Positions 16,848-26,300 of a DNA stretch of 28,866 nt are shown one piece after another. The notes beneath the pieces were generated by a model. It ran no database searches. It saw nothing but the letters and a program-made list of their open reading frames with translations, and was not told the DNA's origin. The stretch's first letter is position 1, and every line of letters begins with the position of its first letter. The DNA lies in contig JAIFNF010000085.1 in NCBI GenBank assembly GCA_020047885.1, positions 1-28,866 on the forward strand, read 5' to 3'. Source of the DNA: Gammaproteobacteria bacterium. Lineage in GTDB: Bacteria > Pseudomonadota > Gammaproteobacteria > Competibacterales > Competibacteraceae. The translations under genes were made by a program, and so were the position numbers.

Positions 16848-17867
16848 ATGCATACCGGTATCACGATTACTGAATTTCTGATTGAAGAACAACGGCGAAT
16901 CAAGAAGGCTTCGGGTGATTTCACAGGTTTGATCAACGATGTCGTGATTGCTTGCAAGGCGATCGCCAGCGCTGTCCGCTACGGTAGCCTGGTGGGCGTA
17001 CTGGGCACCGCCGACACGGAAAACATCCAGGGTGAAACGCAGAAAAAGCTGGATGTCATCTCCAACAACCTGTTTATCCGGCGCAACGAATGGGGTGGAC
17101 ACGTCGCCGCGCTGGCTTCCGAGGAGATGAACGACGTCTACCATCTGCCGGTTCAGTATCCCCGCGGCAAATACCTACTGATTTTCGATCCACTGGACGG
17201 CTCTTCCAATACCGATGTGAATGGCGCGGTGGGCACCATCTTTTCCGTCTTGCGCCGTCCGGATGGCGCGACGGGTGAAGCCACTGAAGATGACTTCCTG
17301 CAACCGGGGACTCGGCAGGTCTGCGCCGGCTACGCCCTGTATGGGCCGTCCACGATGATGGTGTTGACGACCGGTCATGGGACGAACGGTTTCACCCTCG
17401 ACCAGCGCATCGGCGAGTTTATTCTGACCCACCCCAATATGCAGATTCCCGAGGATACTCAGGAATTCTCCGTCAATGCCTCCTACATGCGCTTCTGGGA
17501 TCCACCGGTGCGCCGCTACATCGACGAGTGCTTGGAAGGCAAAGAGGGGCCGCGCCGCAAGGACTTCAATATGCGCTGGGCGGGCGCCATGATCGCCGAC
17601 GTACATCGGGTGCTGTGCCGGGGCGGCGTGTTTCTGTATCCCATTGACCGCAAACTGCGCACCAAGAATCAGGAAGGTAAATTGCGCCTGATGTACGAAG
17701 CCAATCCCATGAGCTTTATCGTCGAGCAGGCCGGCGGCTTGTCCTCTACCGGTACCGAGCGGATCATGGAACTGCAACCCACCGGTCTGCATCAGCGCTG
17801 TCCGGTGATCATGGGTTCCAAAAATGAAGTTGAGCGGGTGCTTTCGTACCATCTCGAAGCCCAATAA
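16848..17867 (+). CDS. fbp: Fructose-1,6-bisphosphatase class I
   Basis: Removes the 1-phosphate from fructose 1,6-bisphosphate, the committed gluconeogenic step; also used in the Calvin cycle. It has 339 residues. The metal and substrate site [13 protein letters not shown] is at about residues 112-124. Other family landmarks are ASEEM (about residues 90-94), the sugar-phosphate region [21 protein letters not shown], and [14 protein letters not shown] near the C-terminus. The gene is complete. It has its own upstream region and is followed after 70 bp by a regulatory GGDEF/EAL gene. No Calvin-cycle genes are in the window, so gluconeogenesis is the safer reading. Confidence 0.97.
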   Translation: MHTGITITEFLIEEQRRIKKASGDFTGLINDVVIACKAIASAVRYGSLVGVLGTADTENIQGETQKKLDVISNNLFIRRNEWGGHVAALASEEMNDVYHLPVQYPRGKYLLIFDPLDGSSNTDVNGAVGTIFSVLRRPDGATGEATEDDFLQPGTRQVCAGYALYGPSTMMVLTTGHGTNGFTLDQRIGEFILTHPNMQIPEDTQEFSVNASYMRFWDPPVRRYIDECLEGKEGPRRKDFNMRWAGAMIADVHRVLCRGGVFLYPIDRKLRTKNQEGKLRLMYEANPMSFIVEQAGGLSSTGTERIMELQPTGLHQRCPVIMGSKNEVERVLSYHLEAQ

Positions 17868-17881
17868 TTCGATATCAACGG

Positions 17882-17903
17882 TTCCCTCTCCCCTTGGGAG
17901 GGG
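17882..17903. repeat. Short GC-rich hairpin after fbp
   Basis: CCCTCTCCCCTTGGGAGGGG can fold on itself imperfectly and resembles the CCCTCTCCC intergenic repeats found in many proteobacteria. It has no T-run, so termination of fbp is only a possibility. Confidence 0.3.
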
Positions 17904-17937
17904 GCGTCAGGAATTCAGGATGTAGTCAGGATCCGTG

Positions 17938-20457
17938 ATGGAATCGAAATCCGCCTCTCCAGCTTCGCCGCCCGAACGGCTGCAACATACTACCCATCTC
18001 GCACTCACCCAAAAATTGCAACGCATCAGTGATCTCGCTGAAAAGCTTGTTTACATCAAATGGGGTCAGGAATTTTTTGTGCTGTTGCTGCGAGCCGCGC
18101 AGGATGTTCTGACTCTGGCTCGTGCGAAGCCCGAATACCAGCGCATCGCGGTGCTGGCGGAACGCATCGAACAGCAAATCAATACCTGTCTGGAAAAAGG
18201 CGAACTGCCCCGGGGTGCCGACCGGGAACGCCTGATGGCGGTCATCGATGCCCTGTGCCGGGTCGCGCCCGCCAGCGGTGCTTCGGCTGGCGAGCCACGC
18301 ACCCATCGCCCCATCGAAACTATTACGACCCCGCTGTTTGCTCAGAGCACTCGTAACGAACCGCTGTCCTCATTAACCAGTCCCGAGGTGAACCGGCCGC
18401 AGCTCTGGCTGGTCGTGCCGGAACCCATCGGCGATCTGGCGCGTAAACTTCAACAACGCGGCGGCTTCCAAGTCCGGCTGTGCGGCAGCCTGGCCGAAGT
18501 CCGCGGGGCGTTGGAAGCCGCAGGGCCGACGCCCGCAGCGCAACCCGCCGCACTCATTATTGATCTGGATTACCTGGCGGATCCGCCCGCGCTCCTTGGG
18601 GAAATCAACGAATTACGCTCGTTGCTGGCACCGGATATTCCGCTGTTCTTCCTGGCAGATCGGGGCGACCTGACCGCCCGGATCGACGCGGTCAAAGTCG
18701 GCTGCTCCGGTTACTTCACCAAGCCGGTCGATCTGCCCATGCTGCTGGAAGCGTTGGACACGCGCATATTAAAACCGCTCAGCCAACGTATTCTCATCGT
18801 CGATGATCAGTTGCCCGCCACCCGGGAAATCGCCCGCTGGCTCGAAAGTCACGGGATGGTGACGCAAGTGTTGGCGCAACCCCAACAGGTGTTATCCGCT
18901 CTGCGTCATTTTCAGCCCAATTTGCTGATTCTGAGCCTCGATCTCAAGGATCTTGACGGCGTGTATCTCACGCAGGCGATTCAGCAACACGAACTATTCC
19001 ACGGGTTGCCACTGGTGCTGTTGTCGGCGCAGACTGATATGAGCCAGCGTCTGGTGAACGCGGGGCTGAGTGGCGAAGCATTGCTCAGTCGGCCGCTCAA
19101 TCCCGAATTGCTCTTGACCGCTGTCACCCGACGGTTGCGGCAAGGGCTCGGTCTCCATCACAAATTCAGTCAGTTGAGTCATCGGGATACGGTCAGTCGT
19201 CTGTACAACCGCCCCTACTTCCTGACCCATCTGGAGCGGGTACTGGTCGCCACCACTGCTAATGCTCAGTCGGCGGCCATCATGCTGATTACTCTTGATA
19301 ATCTGCGGGGCTTGGACAGCCAGGATGTCTCTGCCGCGGATGAGGTGATTGAGCAGGCGGCGCAGCGGTTGCAAGGCGTTCTGGGACCTGATGCGATCGC
19401 CGCACGCTTTGGTGATGCGGTGTTTACGGCGTTGCTGGGCTTTTCCAGTCAAGAAGCCTTGCCCACCACCGCGCAAGCGGTGCAAACCGCCCTGGAAACC
19501 GAACCTTATCGGCTGGCGCATACCGACTTCCAATTACGCACCAGCATTGGCATCAGCATCGCCAGTCCTGATTTGCGTGACGCGGCAGTGCTTATCCAGC
19601 AGGCGGATTTGGCCTGTGGCATGGCTCGGGAAGGCAAGGATGCCCGGATTCATGTCCATCATGCGCAAAACGTGGAACCGGATGCAGCTAATCCGCAACA
19701 GCGGCGATTGCTGGAAGAGATTCGCGAGGCGGTGCAGCAACAGCGCATGAACCTGCTGTTCCAGCCGATCGTCAGCCTGCGGGGCGATCCCATGGAACGC
19801 TACGAAGTCCTCTTGCGGATGCGCAACCGGGAAGGCTGGGAGCTGTTGCCGGAAACCGTGTTCAGTCTAGTCAAGCGCCATCGTATTGGTATGGTGCTCG
19901 ATCGCTGGGTCATCGCTCATTCCATTCGGGTGCTGCGCGAGCGGCAAATGCGCGGCCAGTCGGTGATATTGTTTATTAATATCTCGCCCACCATCCTGCA
20001 GGACGAAGAATTAGTGAGCTGGTTACAGGGGGGGTTGCAAAAAACCGGTGTGCCTGCGGATCGCCTGGCGTTTGAAATCACGGAAATGATGGGGGGGCTT
20101 TACCAGTCGACACTGTTGCCCTTCCTCCACCAGGTCAAGGATATGGGCTGTGGCATATCGCTGGATCACTTCAGCGGCCATGAACGCGCCCTGGCTCTTG
20201 CGCAAGCCCTGGGGGCTAACTATGTCAAGCTGGATGCCCGATTTACCCAGAACCTCGATGACAAAAAAAGTCAGGGAGAGCTGAGTAAATTAACGCGCAC
20301 CTTGAACACCTTGGGGATTACCACCGTAGTGACGGGGGTGGAAGACGCCACGACTCTGCCACTCCTGTGGTCTTGCGGTATTGATTATGTACAGGGCTTT
20401 TTCCTGCAACGGCCGCATACGGAAATGAGCTATCACTTCGACCAGACGCTGATGTAA
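17938..20457 (+). CDS. REC-REC-GGDEF-EAL protein with degenerate catalytic motifs
   Basis: A cytoplasmic signalling protein of 839 residues. An N-terminal helical region (about 1-130) is followed by receiver-like domain 1 (about 154-278), receiver 2 (about 284-400, starting RILIVDDQ), GGDEF (about 419-578) and EAL (about 588-830). Every catalytic signature is altered. The GGDEF loop reads RFGDAVF. The EAL motif is YEVLLRM. LDHFSG stands where DDFGTG is usual, and VTGVED replaces the AEGVE glutamate. In receiver 2 the phosphoacceptor position appears to be serine (LSLDLKDLDG). This pattern is like FimX-type c-di-GMP receptors, so sensing rather than turnover is inferred. ATG 17938 has AGGA six bases upstream; GTG 17935 is also possible. 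ampD follows after 6 bp. Confidence 0.88.
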   Translation: MESKSASPASPPERLQHTTHLALTQKLQRISDLAEKLVYIKWGQEFFVLLLRAAQDVLTLARAKPEYQRIAVLAERIEQQINTCLEKGELPRGADRERLMAVIDALCRVAPASGASAGEPRTHRPIETITTPLFAQSTRNEPLSSLTSPEVNRPQLWLVVPEPIGDLARKLQQRGGFQVRLCGSLAEVRGALEAAGPTPAAQPAALIIDLDYLADPPALLGEINELRSLLAPDIPLFFLADRGDLTARIDAVKVGCSGYFTKPVDLPMLLEALDTRILKPLSQRILIVDDQLPATREIARWLESHGMVTQVLAQPQQVLSALRHFQPNLLILSLDLKDLDGVYLTQAIQQHELFHGLPLVLLSAQTDMSQRLVNAGLSGEALLSRPLNPELLLTAVTRRLRQGLGLHHKFSQLSHRDTVSRLYNRPYFLTHLERVLVATTANAQSAAIMLITLDNLRGLDSQDVSAADEVIEQAAQRLQGVLGPDAIAARFGDAVFTALLGFSSQEALPTTAQAVQTALETEPYRLAHTDFQLRTSIGISIASPDLRDAAVLIQQADLACGMAREGKDARIHVHHAQNVEPDAANPQQRRLLEEIREAVQQQRMNLLFQPIVSLRGDPMERYEVLLRMRNREGWELLPETVFSLVKRHRIGMVLDRWVIAHSIRVLRERQMRGQSVILFINISPTILQDEELVSWLQGGLQKTGVPADRLAFEITEMMGGLYQSTLLPFLHQVKDMGCGISLDHFSGHERALALAQALGANYVKLDARFTQNLDDKKSQGELSKLTRTLNTLGITTVVTGVEDATTLPLLWSCGIDYVQGFFLQRPHTEMSYHFDQTLM

Positions 20458-20463
20458 GCGGCG

Positions 20464-21054
20464 ATGTGTGTCGATCCGACCACCGGACTGCTGAGTGTGG
20501 CGCGACAACGGTCATCGCCGAACAGTGATGACCGTCCGGATGGCGTCGCGGCGGATTTGATCGTGATTCATGGCATTAGTCTGCCGCCGGGTGAGTTTGG
20601 CGGTTCCTGGATTGATGCGCTATTTATGAATCAATTGGATCCGTCAGCGCATCCCTATTTCGCGGCGATTGCCGGGTTGCGGGTGTCGGCGCATTTGTTG
20701 ATTCGCCGGGATGGCGAACTGGTTCAGTACGTTCCTTTCCAGCGCCGAGCCTGGCACGCTGGCGCGTCGATTTACGCCGGTCGCCCCCGTTGCAACGATT
20801 TCAGCATCGGTATCGAACTGGAAGGTGCTGACTCAGTGCCTTACGATGACCGGCAATACCCGGCACTGGCGGCGGTGATTCGGGCGTTGTGGGCGGTTTA
20901 TCCGATGATGACGCCGGATCGGCTGACCGGTCATGCCGACATCGCACCGGGGCGAAAGACCGATCCAGGACCGGCTTTCGACTGGGCGCGATTGCGGAGT
21001 TGTCTGTCCATTCGGCCACTAAGGGCCGGCGGTGAATGTTTCGATGGCCAATAA
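20464..21054 (+). CDS. ampD: 1,6-anhydro-N-acetylmuramyl-L-alanine amidase AmpD
   Basis: Cytoplasmic zinc amidase that splits the peptide from anhydro-muropeptides during cell-wall recycling; its loss induces ampC beta-lactamase in species that have it. It has 196 residues of the amidase_2 fold. Expected zinc ligands are the histidine in LIVIHGISLPP (about residue 36), the histidine in LTGHADIAPGRK and the aspartate in KTDPGPAFDW. The family's RRAWHAG and FSIGIELEG are also present. It starts 6 bp after the GGDEF/EAL gene with little ribosome site of its own, so translational coupling is likely. Its last 36 bases overlap the converging glycoamylase gene. Confidence 0.95.
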   Translation: MCVDPTTGLLSVARQRSSPNSDDRPDGVAADLIVIHGISLPPGEFGGSWIDALFMNQLDPSAHPYFAAIAGLRVSAHLLIRRDGELVQYVPFQRRAWHAGASIYAGRPRCNDFSIGIELEGADSVPYDDRQYPALAAVIRALWAVYPMMTPDRLTGHADIAPGRKTDPGPAFDWARLRSCLSIRPLRAGGECFDGQ

Positions 21055-22578
21055 CGGGCGGAGCGTGACTTCGACAGTCCCCTCCGTGAAATAGCGTTTG
21101 AGGCGATCGGGGTGCAGGATGTTGCTGATCGCCGCCATGATCATACCCTGGTTCAGCGCCAGGTAGTCCATTGCCACTTGGCCAGTGGTCACGTTGACCG
21201 CATCATAAAAGCCGCCCCAGGCATAAGCGCCGAAGTTCTGACGCAACTGAGCCAGATTATTCAGCGCCTCCTGGGGGGCAAATTCCAGCGCCAGAAATGC
21301 CGCATGGGGTGTGACAACACCACGACCGTAGGTGCTTGGTACGGATTGCGGCTCGCGGTCGGGACAGTAACCCGCGCCGGAAGGATCGCGGAAGCCGTAG
21401 TTGACGGTGGTGCGTTCCTGATCGGATGTGTAGCCACCCGGATCCATTCCCAGCGGATCAACGCCCCATTCGCGGTAGCCTTCCTCGGGGTTTTGCGCGG
21501 GGGAGAAGCCCCAGTAGCCGTATCCAGCTTCGTCCAGGCCGTGCTCAATCTGGGACTGAACATAGAGCGGATGATTGACGCCCCAGCTTTGAGCGCCCCA
21601 CTTCGCTTCGGGCACCAGCAATGCCGGCATCAGTGCTTCAAACATTGACCCACCCCAACTCGGCACGATGCGCTTATCGCGATAGGTGTAGTGGCCCTCG
21701 TAGACCTCGATTCCCAAGTAAGTGCGCGTGTCCCCCGGCGCGTCCATTTCCTGCCAACTCCAGTCGCAACTGTTGGGGAAGGTGCGCCAGAGCGCGAAGT
21801 AATGCTCCGGGGGAACCTGGCCTAAGGCGATGGCAAGGTAGCTGACGATGCGCGTTTCGGAGTTCAGGGTTCCGTAGTGATGGCCGGTATAGATGAAGTC
21901 TGACCCCTTACCGCAGTAGTTGCCTTTCGGGGAATTTTGGGCATCAGGCGCGTCTTCAACAGTCCAGAATCCGCCGCGCATTAACCCGGCTTCGACATCT
22001 GAACCACGGGCGTTTGGGTCGTAGTAGCAACTGAAGTCCATCCCGTCGAGGAGCGCTTGTGCCTGGTCGCGCTGTTGCGGTGCGGCGCGGGTAACCATCA
22101 ATAACGCTGTCGCCAACCAGGCGTTGTCAACGCTTGACAGGAAGGGGTACAACCGATCCCCGGTCGTCGGCCAGCGGGTCAGTTTCTCCCCGGTCGCCGG
22201 GTTGTACCAGTTATAGAACTGACCGGTGTCCCTATGGCGTTCGAGTTTCGCCAGCGTGGTAAGGGTCTGGTTGATCCTGGCATCGGCCTGCTGGTCGGTG
22301 ATGATATCCAGATCACGCGCCGCCAGGGTGCTCCAGAGGTAGACACCGATGTTGGTCGGGGACGTGTAGGCCGCACGAAGGCTGTCAGCGCTGACGTGAT
22401 CTGCAGGCAATCCCGTACTGGGATCGGTCATCGCCTCGAAAGATCGCCAGGTATCCGTGGCGTACTCATGCAGGGTGAGCGTCGTGGGATCCTGGGGAAC
22501 GGGATCGTCATTATTGCAACCGGTGGTGACCAACAAGGCGCACAGTGCGGCAGAGTAGATAACATGCAAAGGCTTCAT
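21019..22578 (-). CDS. Secreted lipoprotein with DUF3131 and glycoamylase-like domains
   Basis: A 519-residue exported protein. ATG 22578 gives a clean lipoprotein signal (MKPLHVIYSAALCALLVTTGC, lipobox cysteine 21), with GAGGTG just upstream; a longer in-frame reading from 22677 would bury that signal and is rejected. The N-terminal half fits DUF3131 (TSPTNIGVYLWSTLAARD and GQFYNWYNPATGE). The C-terminal half fits the glycoamylase domain PF10091, with VPSWGGSMFEALMPALL as its best landmark and YGFRDPSG further on. Relatives are annotated as glucoamylase-family proteins, and the GH144 beta-1,2-glucanases share the fold. The true substrate is unknown. It is single and converges on ampD. Confidence 0.85.
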   Translation of the reverse strand: MKPLHVIYSAALCALLVTTGCNNDDPVPQDPTTLTLHEYATDTWRSFEAMTDPSTGLPADHVSADSLRAAYTSPTNIGVYLWSTLAARDLDIITDQQADARINQTLTTLAKLERHRDTGQFYNWYNPATGEKLTRWPTTGDRLYPFLSSVDNAWLATALLMVTRAAPQQRDQAQALLDGMDFSCYYDPNARGSDVEAGLMRGGFWTVEDAPDAQNSPKGNYCGKGSDFIYTGHHYGTLNSETRIVSYLAIALGQVPPEHYFALWRTFPNSCDWSWQEMDAPGDTRTYLGIEVYEGHYTYRDKRIVPSWGGSMFEALMPALLVPEAKWGAQSWGVNHPLYVQSQIEHGLDEAGYGYWGFSPAQNPEEGYREWGVDPLGMDPGGYTSDQERTTVNYGFRDPSGAGYCPDREPQSVPSTYGRGVVTPHAAFLALEFAPQEALNNLAQLRQNFGAYAWGGFYDAVNVTTGQVAMDYLALNQGMIMAAISNILHPDRLKRYFTEGTVEVTLRPLLAIETFTAGP

Positions 22579-22686
22579 AACACCTCGAAAAAGTTGATTT
22601 TTTTGGTAAGGAGGGTCAATGGTTGAACGATTGCTTTTTCTGATTGTAGTATGGGCGCACCAAAAAATAGTTTCCACAAATTCCCA

Positions 22687-23104
22687 TCATTCCCACACCA
22701 GTCGCGCCAGATCGATGCAAACAATGGCATGGGTCTGGAGTTTGAGCCGTGTGCCGTATTTCTCCTCCAAGGCGGTGGCATATCGGTTCAGTTGTTGGCG
22801 GGCTTCGGCCAATTTCGCATGCACTTTGGGATGAGCGGCGAGGGTTTCACGCGGGGTCTGGGCCAGTTGTTCGGCGTTCAAACCCAGGTCTTTGGCAGCC
22901 AAGGTTTTGAATTCCAGTAGATGATCCAATAGTCGATATTGGCGCATATCCGGCCGCAGGATCATGGACAAATCGGCGTTGGCGCAATAACAGGAGCTGT
23001 TCTCCCGCATTTTCTATGGTGGCAATCCGGTCAGTACGATCCTGATAAAAGTAGCCTTGGCGGCGGATTTTTTCGAAATCAGCAATGCCATAAGGAAATT
23101 TCAT
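22687..23104 (-). pseudogene. AAA-ATPase-like/PD-(D/E)XK family protein, internally deleted remnant
   Basis: The start reads MKFPYGIADFEKIRRQGYFY then QDRTDRIATIENAGE, the hallmark N-terminus of the AAA-ATPase-like (PF09820) family with a C-terminal PD-(D/E)XK (DUF1703) domain. After about 40 residues that frame loses meaning. A second frame, from about 22985 down to 22687, reads DLSMILRPDMRQYRLLDHL, then LEFKTLAAKDLG and LARLVWE, which is the C-terminal nuclease-like part (the LEFK motif). The full family has roughly 500 residues, so more than 1 kb of the middle is gone. The gene is dead. Such genes are often found in many copies in their genomes and move readily. Confidence 0.75.
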
Positions 23105-23125
23105 GGGGTTCTCCGAAAGTCGGAT

Positions 23126-23271
23126 TATAGTCTTCCTAATAGAGAGCCAGACTGAGGATATTAAGAAACTTATTGTTTTTATTGTTTTATTTTAAATTAA
23201 TTTTTAATAATAGTTATAAATCAATAACTTACTTAAAATACCGAGTCCGGTTAACTATTAGGAAGACAATA
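23126..23271. mobile_element. AT-rich element with inverted termini, MITE-like
   Basis: A 146-bp segment whose ends are inverted copies: GTCTTCCTAATAG at 23130-23142 and CTATTAGGAAGAC at 23255-23267, perfect over 13 bp. Allowing one mismatch they extend three more bases outward, and a looser match reaches about 15 bp further inward. The interior is almost all A and T and has no coding potential. GAT flanks both sides (23123-23125 and 23272-23274), a possible 3-bp target duplication. It sits between a dead gene and the helicase gene. The structure is seen; mobility is inferred. Confidence 0.5.
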
Positions 23272-23286
23272 GATAATTTTCTGCTT

Positions 23287-23358
23287 CGTCATCCCCACGA
23301 AGGTAAGTATCCAGTCTTTTCAGCAGGTCACTGGATTACTGCATTCGCAGGAATGACG
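23287..23358. repeat. Degraded dispersed inverted repeat (CGTCATTCCCGCGAA type)
   Basis: Begins CGTCATCCCCACGAAGG and ends TTCGCAGGAATGACG, with ATCCAGTC and ACTGGAT in the middle. This is the common REP-like unit found in many proteobacteria, here with several mismatches. It lies 11 bp downstream of the helicase stop codon (minus strand) and could fold to end that transcript. The rest of 23105-23368 holds no gene. Confidence 0.6.
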
Positions 23359-23368
23359 GAAAATGAAG

Positions 23369-26300
23369 TCAGGGCGCTATGGGTCTGAACCCGTAATACC
23401 AGTGAGTTGGATAGTTCGGATTCAGCGGTTCGACGATTAAACTGGCTTGCTGCAATTTGGCGATTTGCCGCGCCGGTTCGCGATCAAAGGGAAATTCCGG
23501 GCGAATCCGGGGCGCGGCTCCCCAATAGCCAAAACCTTGATCCAGTCGCATAGTCCAGCAGTCGCGGTCATTCCAGATCAAGGTTAATTCACGGGCGTGG
23601 GGCAGAGTGCGGGATGATGCTTCCTGCCAGATAAAATTTGGCCACATCTCGGCAAACCAGGTTTCGATGACGTGTTGACGATCCCCGCTATCCCGCCAGT
23701 CATGGAATAACAACCGGGGCGTTTCAGCGGCGAGCCGATCCAGTTTGGCAGTATTGACCTGAATCAAAGTCGCTGGCGTCAAACCACCCGGATAACGCGC
23801 CAACCCCTCCAGCACACCACGCAGTAATACAAAAGTCAGCGGTGAACGCAGGTAACGGTCGCTATAGCTCACCGATTGCAATGGTTCTGCACCACGCAAA
23901 TGCCGGGTTAATTCCAGTGCTTGTTGCTCTAATAGCCTCCAGACGCGGTCGCCAAAAGTAGTGGAGGGGCCATCGAGTTCACGGTGAATCGTCAGCGCAA
24001 TAACGCCAGGCGCAGTTTGGTGCAGATCGTCCGGATGAATGCGTTGCCACGATTCCGGCAATACCGATAACGTTTCAGATTCCGTGGCCCGCACAAAGGG
24101 TCCACCGATTTCGCCACCGCCCCAGTCCGGGCGGGGAATCAATGCATCGGTTTTACTGGCAACCCAGCGCACTCGTTGATCCATGCCGCCCAGTTCAGCG
24201 ATGAGCGGTAATCCTGCAACCTGATTTACGTCGGGAGCGCGGTACAGTTCAACATGGCTATAGGCAATCAGTGCAGCTAATTCATCACGCTGACTGCTAT
24301 TGAGTTTATGCAATGCGGCGGTTGGAACGATTAAGCGTACCGCCGCACTGGTTTGCCGCCAGCGACTTAAATCGTCACGCAGTCGCCAGGCCAGCGGTTC
24401 CCACTCCCCGGCTTTCCCGCCAAGATAAATCCGTACTTCATGCACTGTTCGTTGTTGCCATTCCCGATTCAAGGCCAGCCGCAACGACTCCATTTCCAAC
24501 TGACTGTGTGGCCCAAATGCCCGTAATTCATTCGGCAGGTCCAGCGCAGCTAGAAATGACTCCGAGAGTAATGAGATAGCGGTATGACGATTGAGATCTG
24601 CCAAATGATGTTGCGTATCGTGCGTCAGCAGACAGCCTTGGCAGGCGGCATCGCAACCGTGCGGACAATCCAGCGCGGCGCGGGTCTGCCGCAACAATTC
24701 CGGTAAGTGCGTCGTCATTTGACTGACATAACCCGCGCCACCCGTAGCCGTGTCGTAGAAATAAACGGAATGGGCGGGTTCACGATCAGCAGTACGACTG
24801 ACGCCGACTGTTGCTCCGACTTCTGCTTCTTCAATTCCCAAGGTTCCACAGAAAGCCCGGCGTAAAGCCACCGCCACAGTGTAAGCCGCAATCCGGTCAA
24901 TCGGTTTGCCGTCGGCGTCGTGTAATTGCAGTTCAAACACTTCGGTATGCGTGATGACGCCGAGCAGTATGCCACGCTGGATAGCCCAACTGGTTTCGTT
25001 ATTGCCGGGACAGAGTGTTTCCCGGTCATTCAGACGGCCACCACGCAGACGTTTGTGATTTTTGAATGTTGCTGGCAGTGAACCTTCTTCACTTTCAGAA
25101 TCAGCTAATCCGCAGCGCAGGCATAATGCATAGCCCTCATTGTATAAGCCGGCGCTGTGATGGAACAACGAACCATGAGCAGTATTCCGATAACGACCTA
25201 ATGCAGCACGGGGTAATGACATCCAGTCTGCACCGTCCAGCGCAATCAGCGGATCGCGTACCGGGATATATTGCGGCAGAGAAATATCGTTATTGGGCTT
25301 ATTGCGGATGTCTACAGCAAACCCGGAAGGCTGAATAAAGCGATGTAGTGTAAATGATTTGCCGCCGTGCTTTCCGCAATGGGGACAATGCTCCGGCATG
25401 GTAAGCCGGGTGCCATTGTGGCCGCAGCGTTTGCATTGCCAGACCCAGCGCAGGCTTTGAATTTCCGGCGCAGCTTCGGCTTCAGCGGGAATTTGCCAAT
25501 TCAGCGTTACGCCGCCACTGCGATAAACCCGCCCGTCCAATACGGTGTCGGTGCCAGGGGCATAGTCGCGGATGGCAATGGTGAGATCACGGCTGGGAAA
25601 ACCGACCCGGCGCGAGCGATTATCCTCGCGGTTCTGTTGACGCAGTTTCAGATATTCAAGCGTGGTCGTGATCAATGACACTACGCCAGTAGGAAAACCA
25701 TAGCCGGGTAAAAAACCCAAATTCGCCAATTCACCCAACAGGTATTCATCGCGCAAGCGCTGTAATTGGATATCCACAGCTTGTTTTGCTTTGCGGTCAT
25801 CTTCACGAGTCGCCACGATGTTCTGCTGATCGAGTAGTGCATCCAATTCCCGCAGCCAGCGTTCTGCCGCCTGGCGTATAGCTTGAGCTGTGCGATTCAT
25901 TAAATACCCGGCAGACCGACCAGCCAGTATCGTGCCATGAATCAGGGTATTGATCCCAGTAGTCATTTGTTCGGCGGATTGTAGTTCTTCGCACCAAGCG
26001 ACAAATCGGTCACAAATTGCAGAAGCTTCGGTGTCAGTCTTTTCAAAGAACCAGCCGGTATGCAGTCTGCGAATATCGGGAGTGCGGTCACGCAGAAAAG
26101 CAGCCAGTGCCAAGGCATTTAGATGACGCTGGACAATCGGTTCGCTTTGCAAAGCAACTTGCGGCAAACCGAGTCGGCTAACGAATGGCCACAGTGGATT
26201 TTCAAAAACCGCCGTGCCTTGAGGATTGGCCTTGCATAACGTGAAACTCAGAGCGGTAGTTTCGCCCCGGCGTCCAGCCCGTCCGGCTCGTTGCAGGAAA

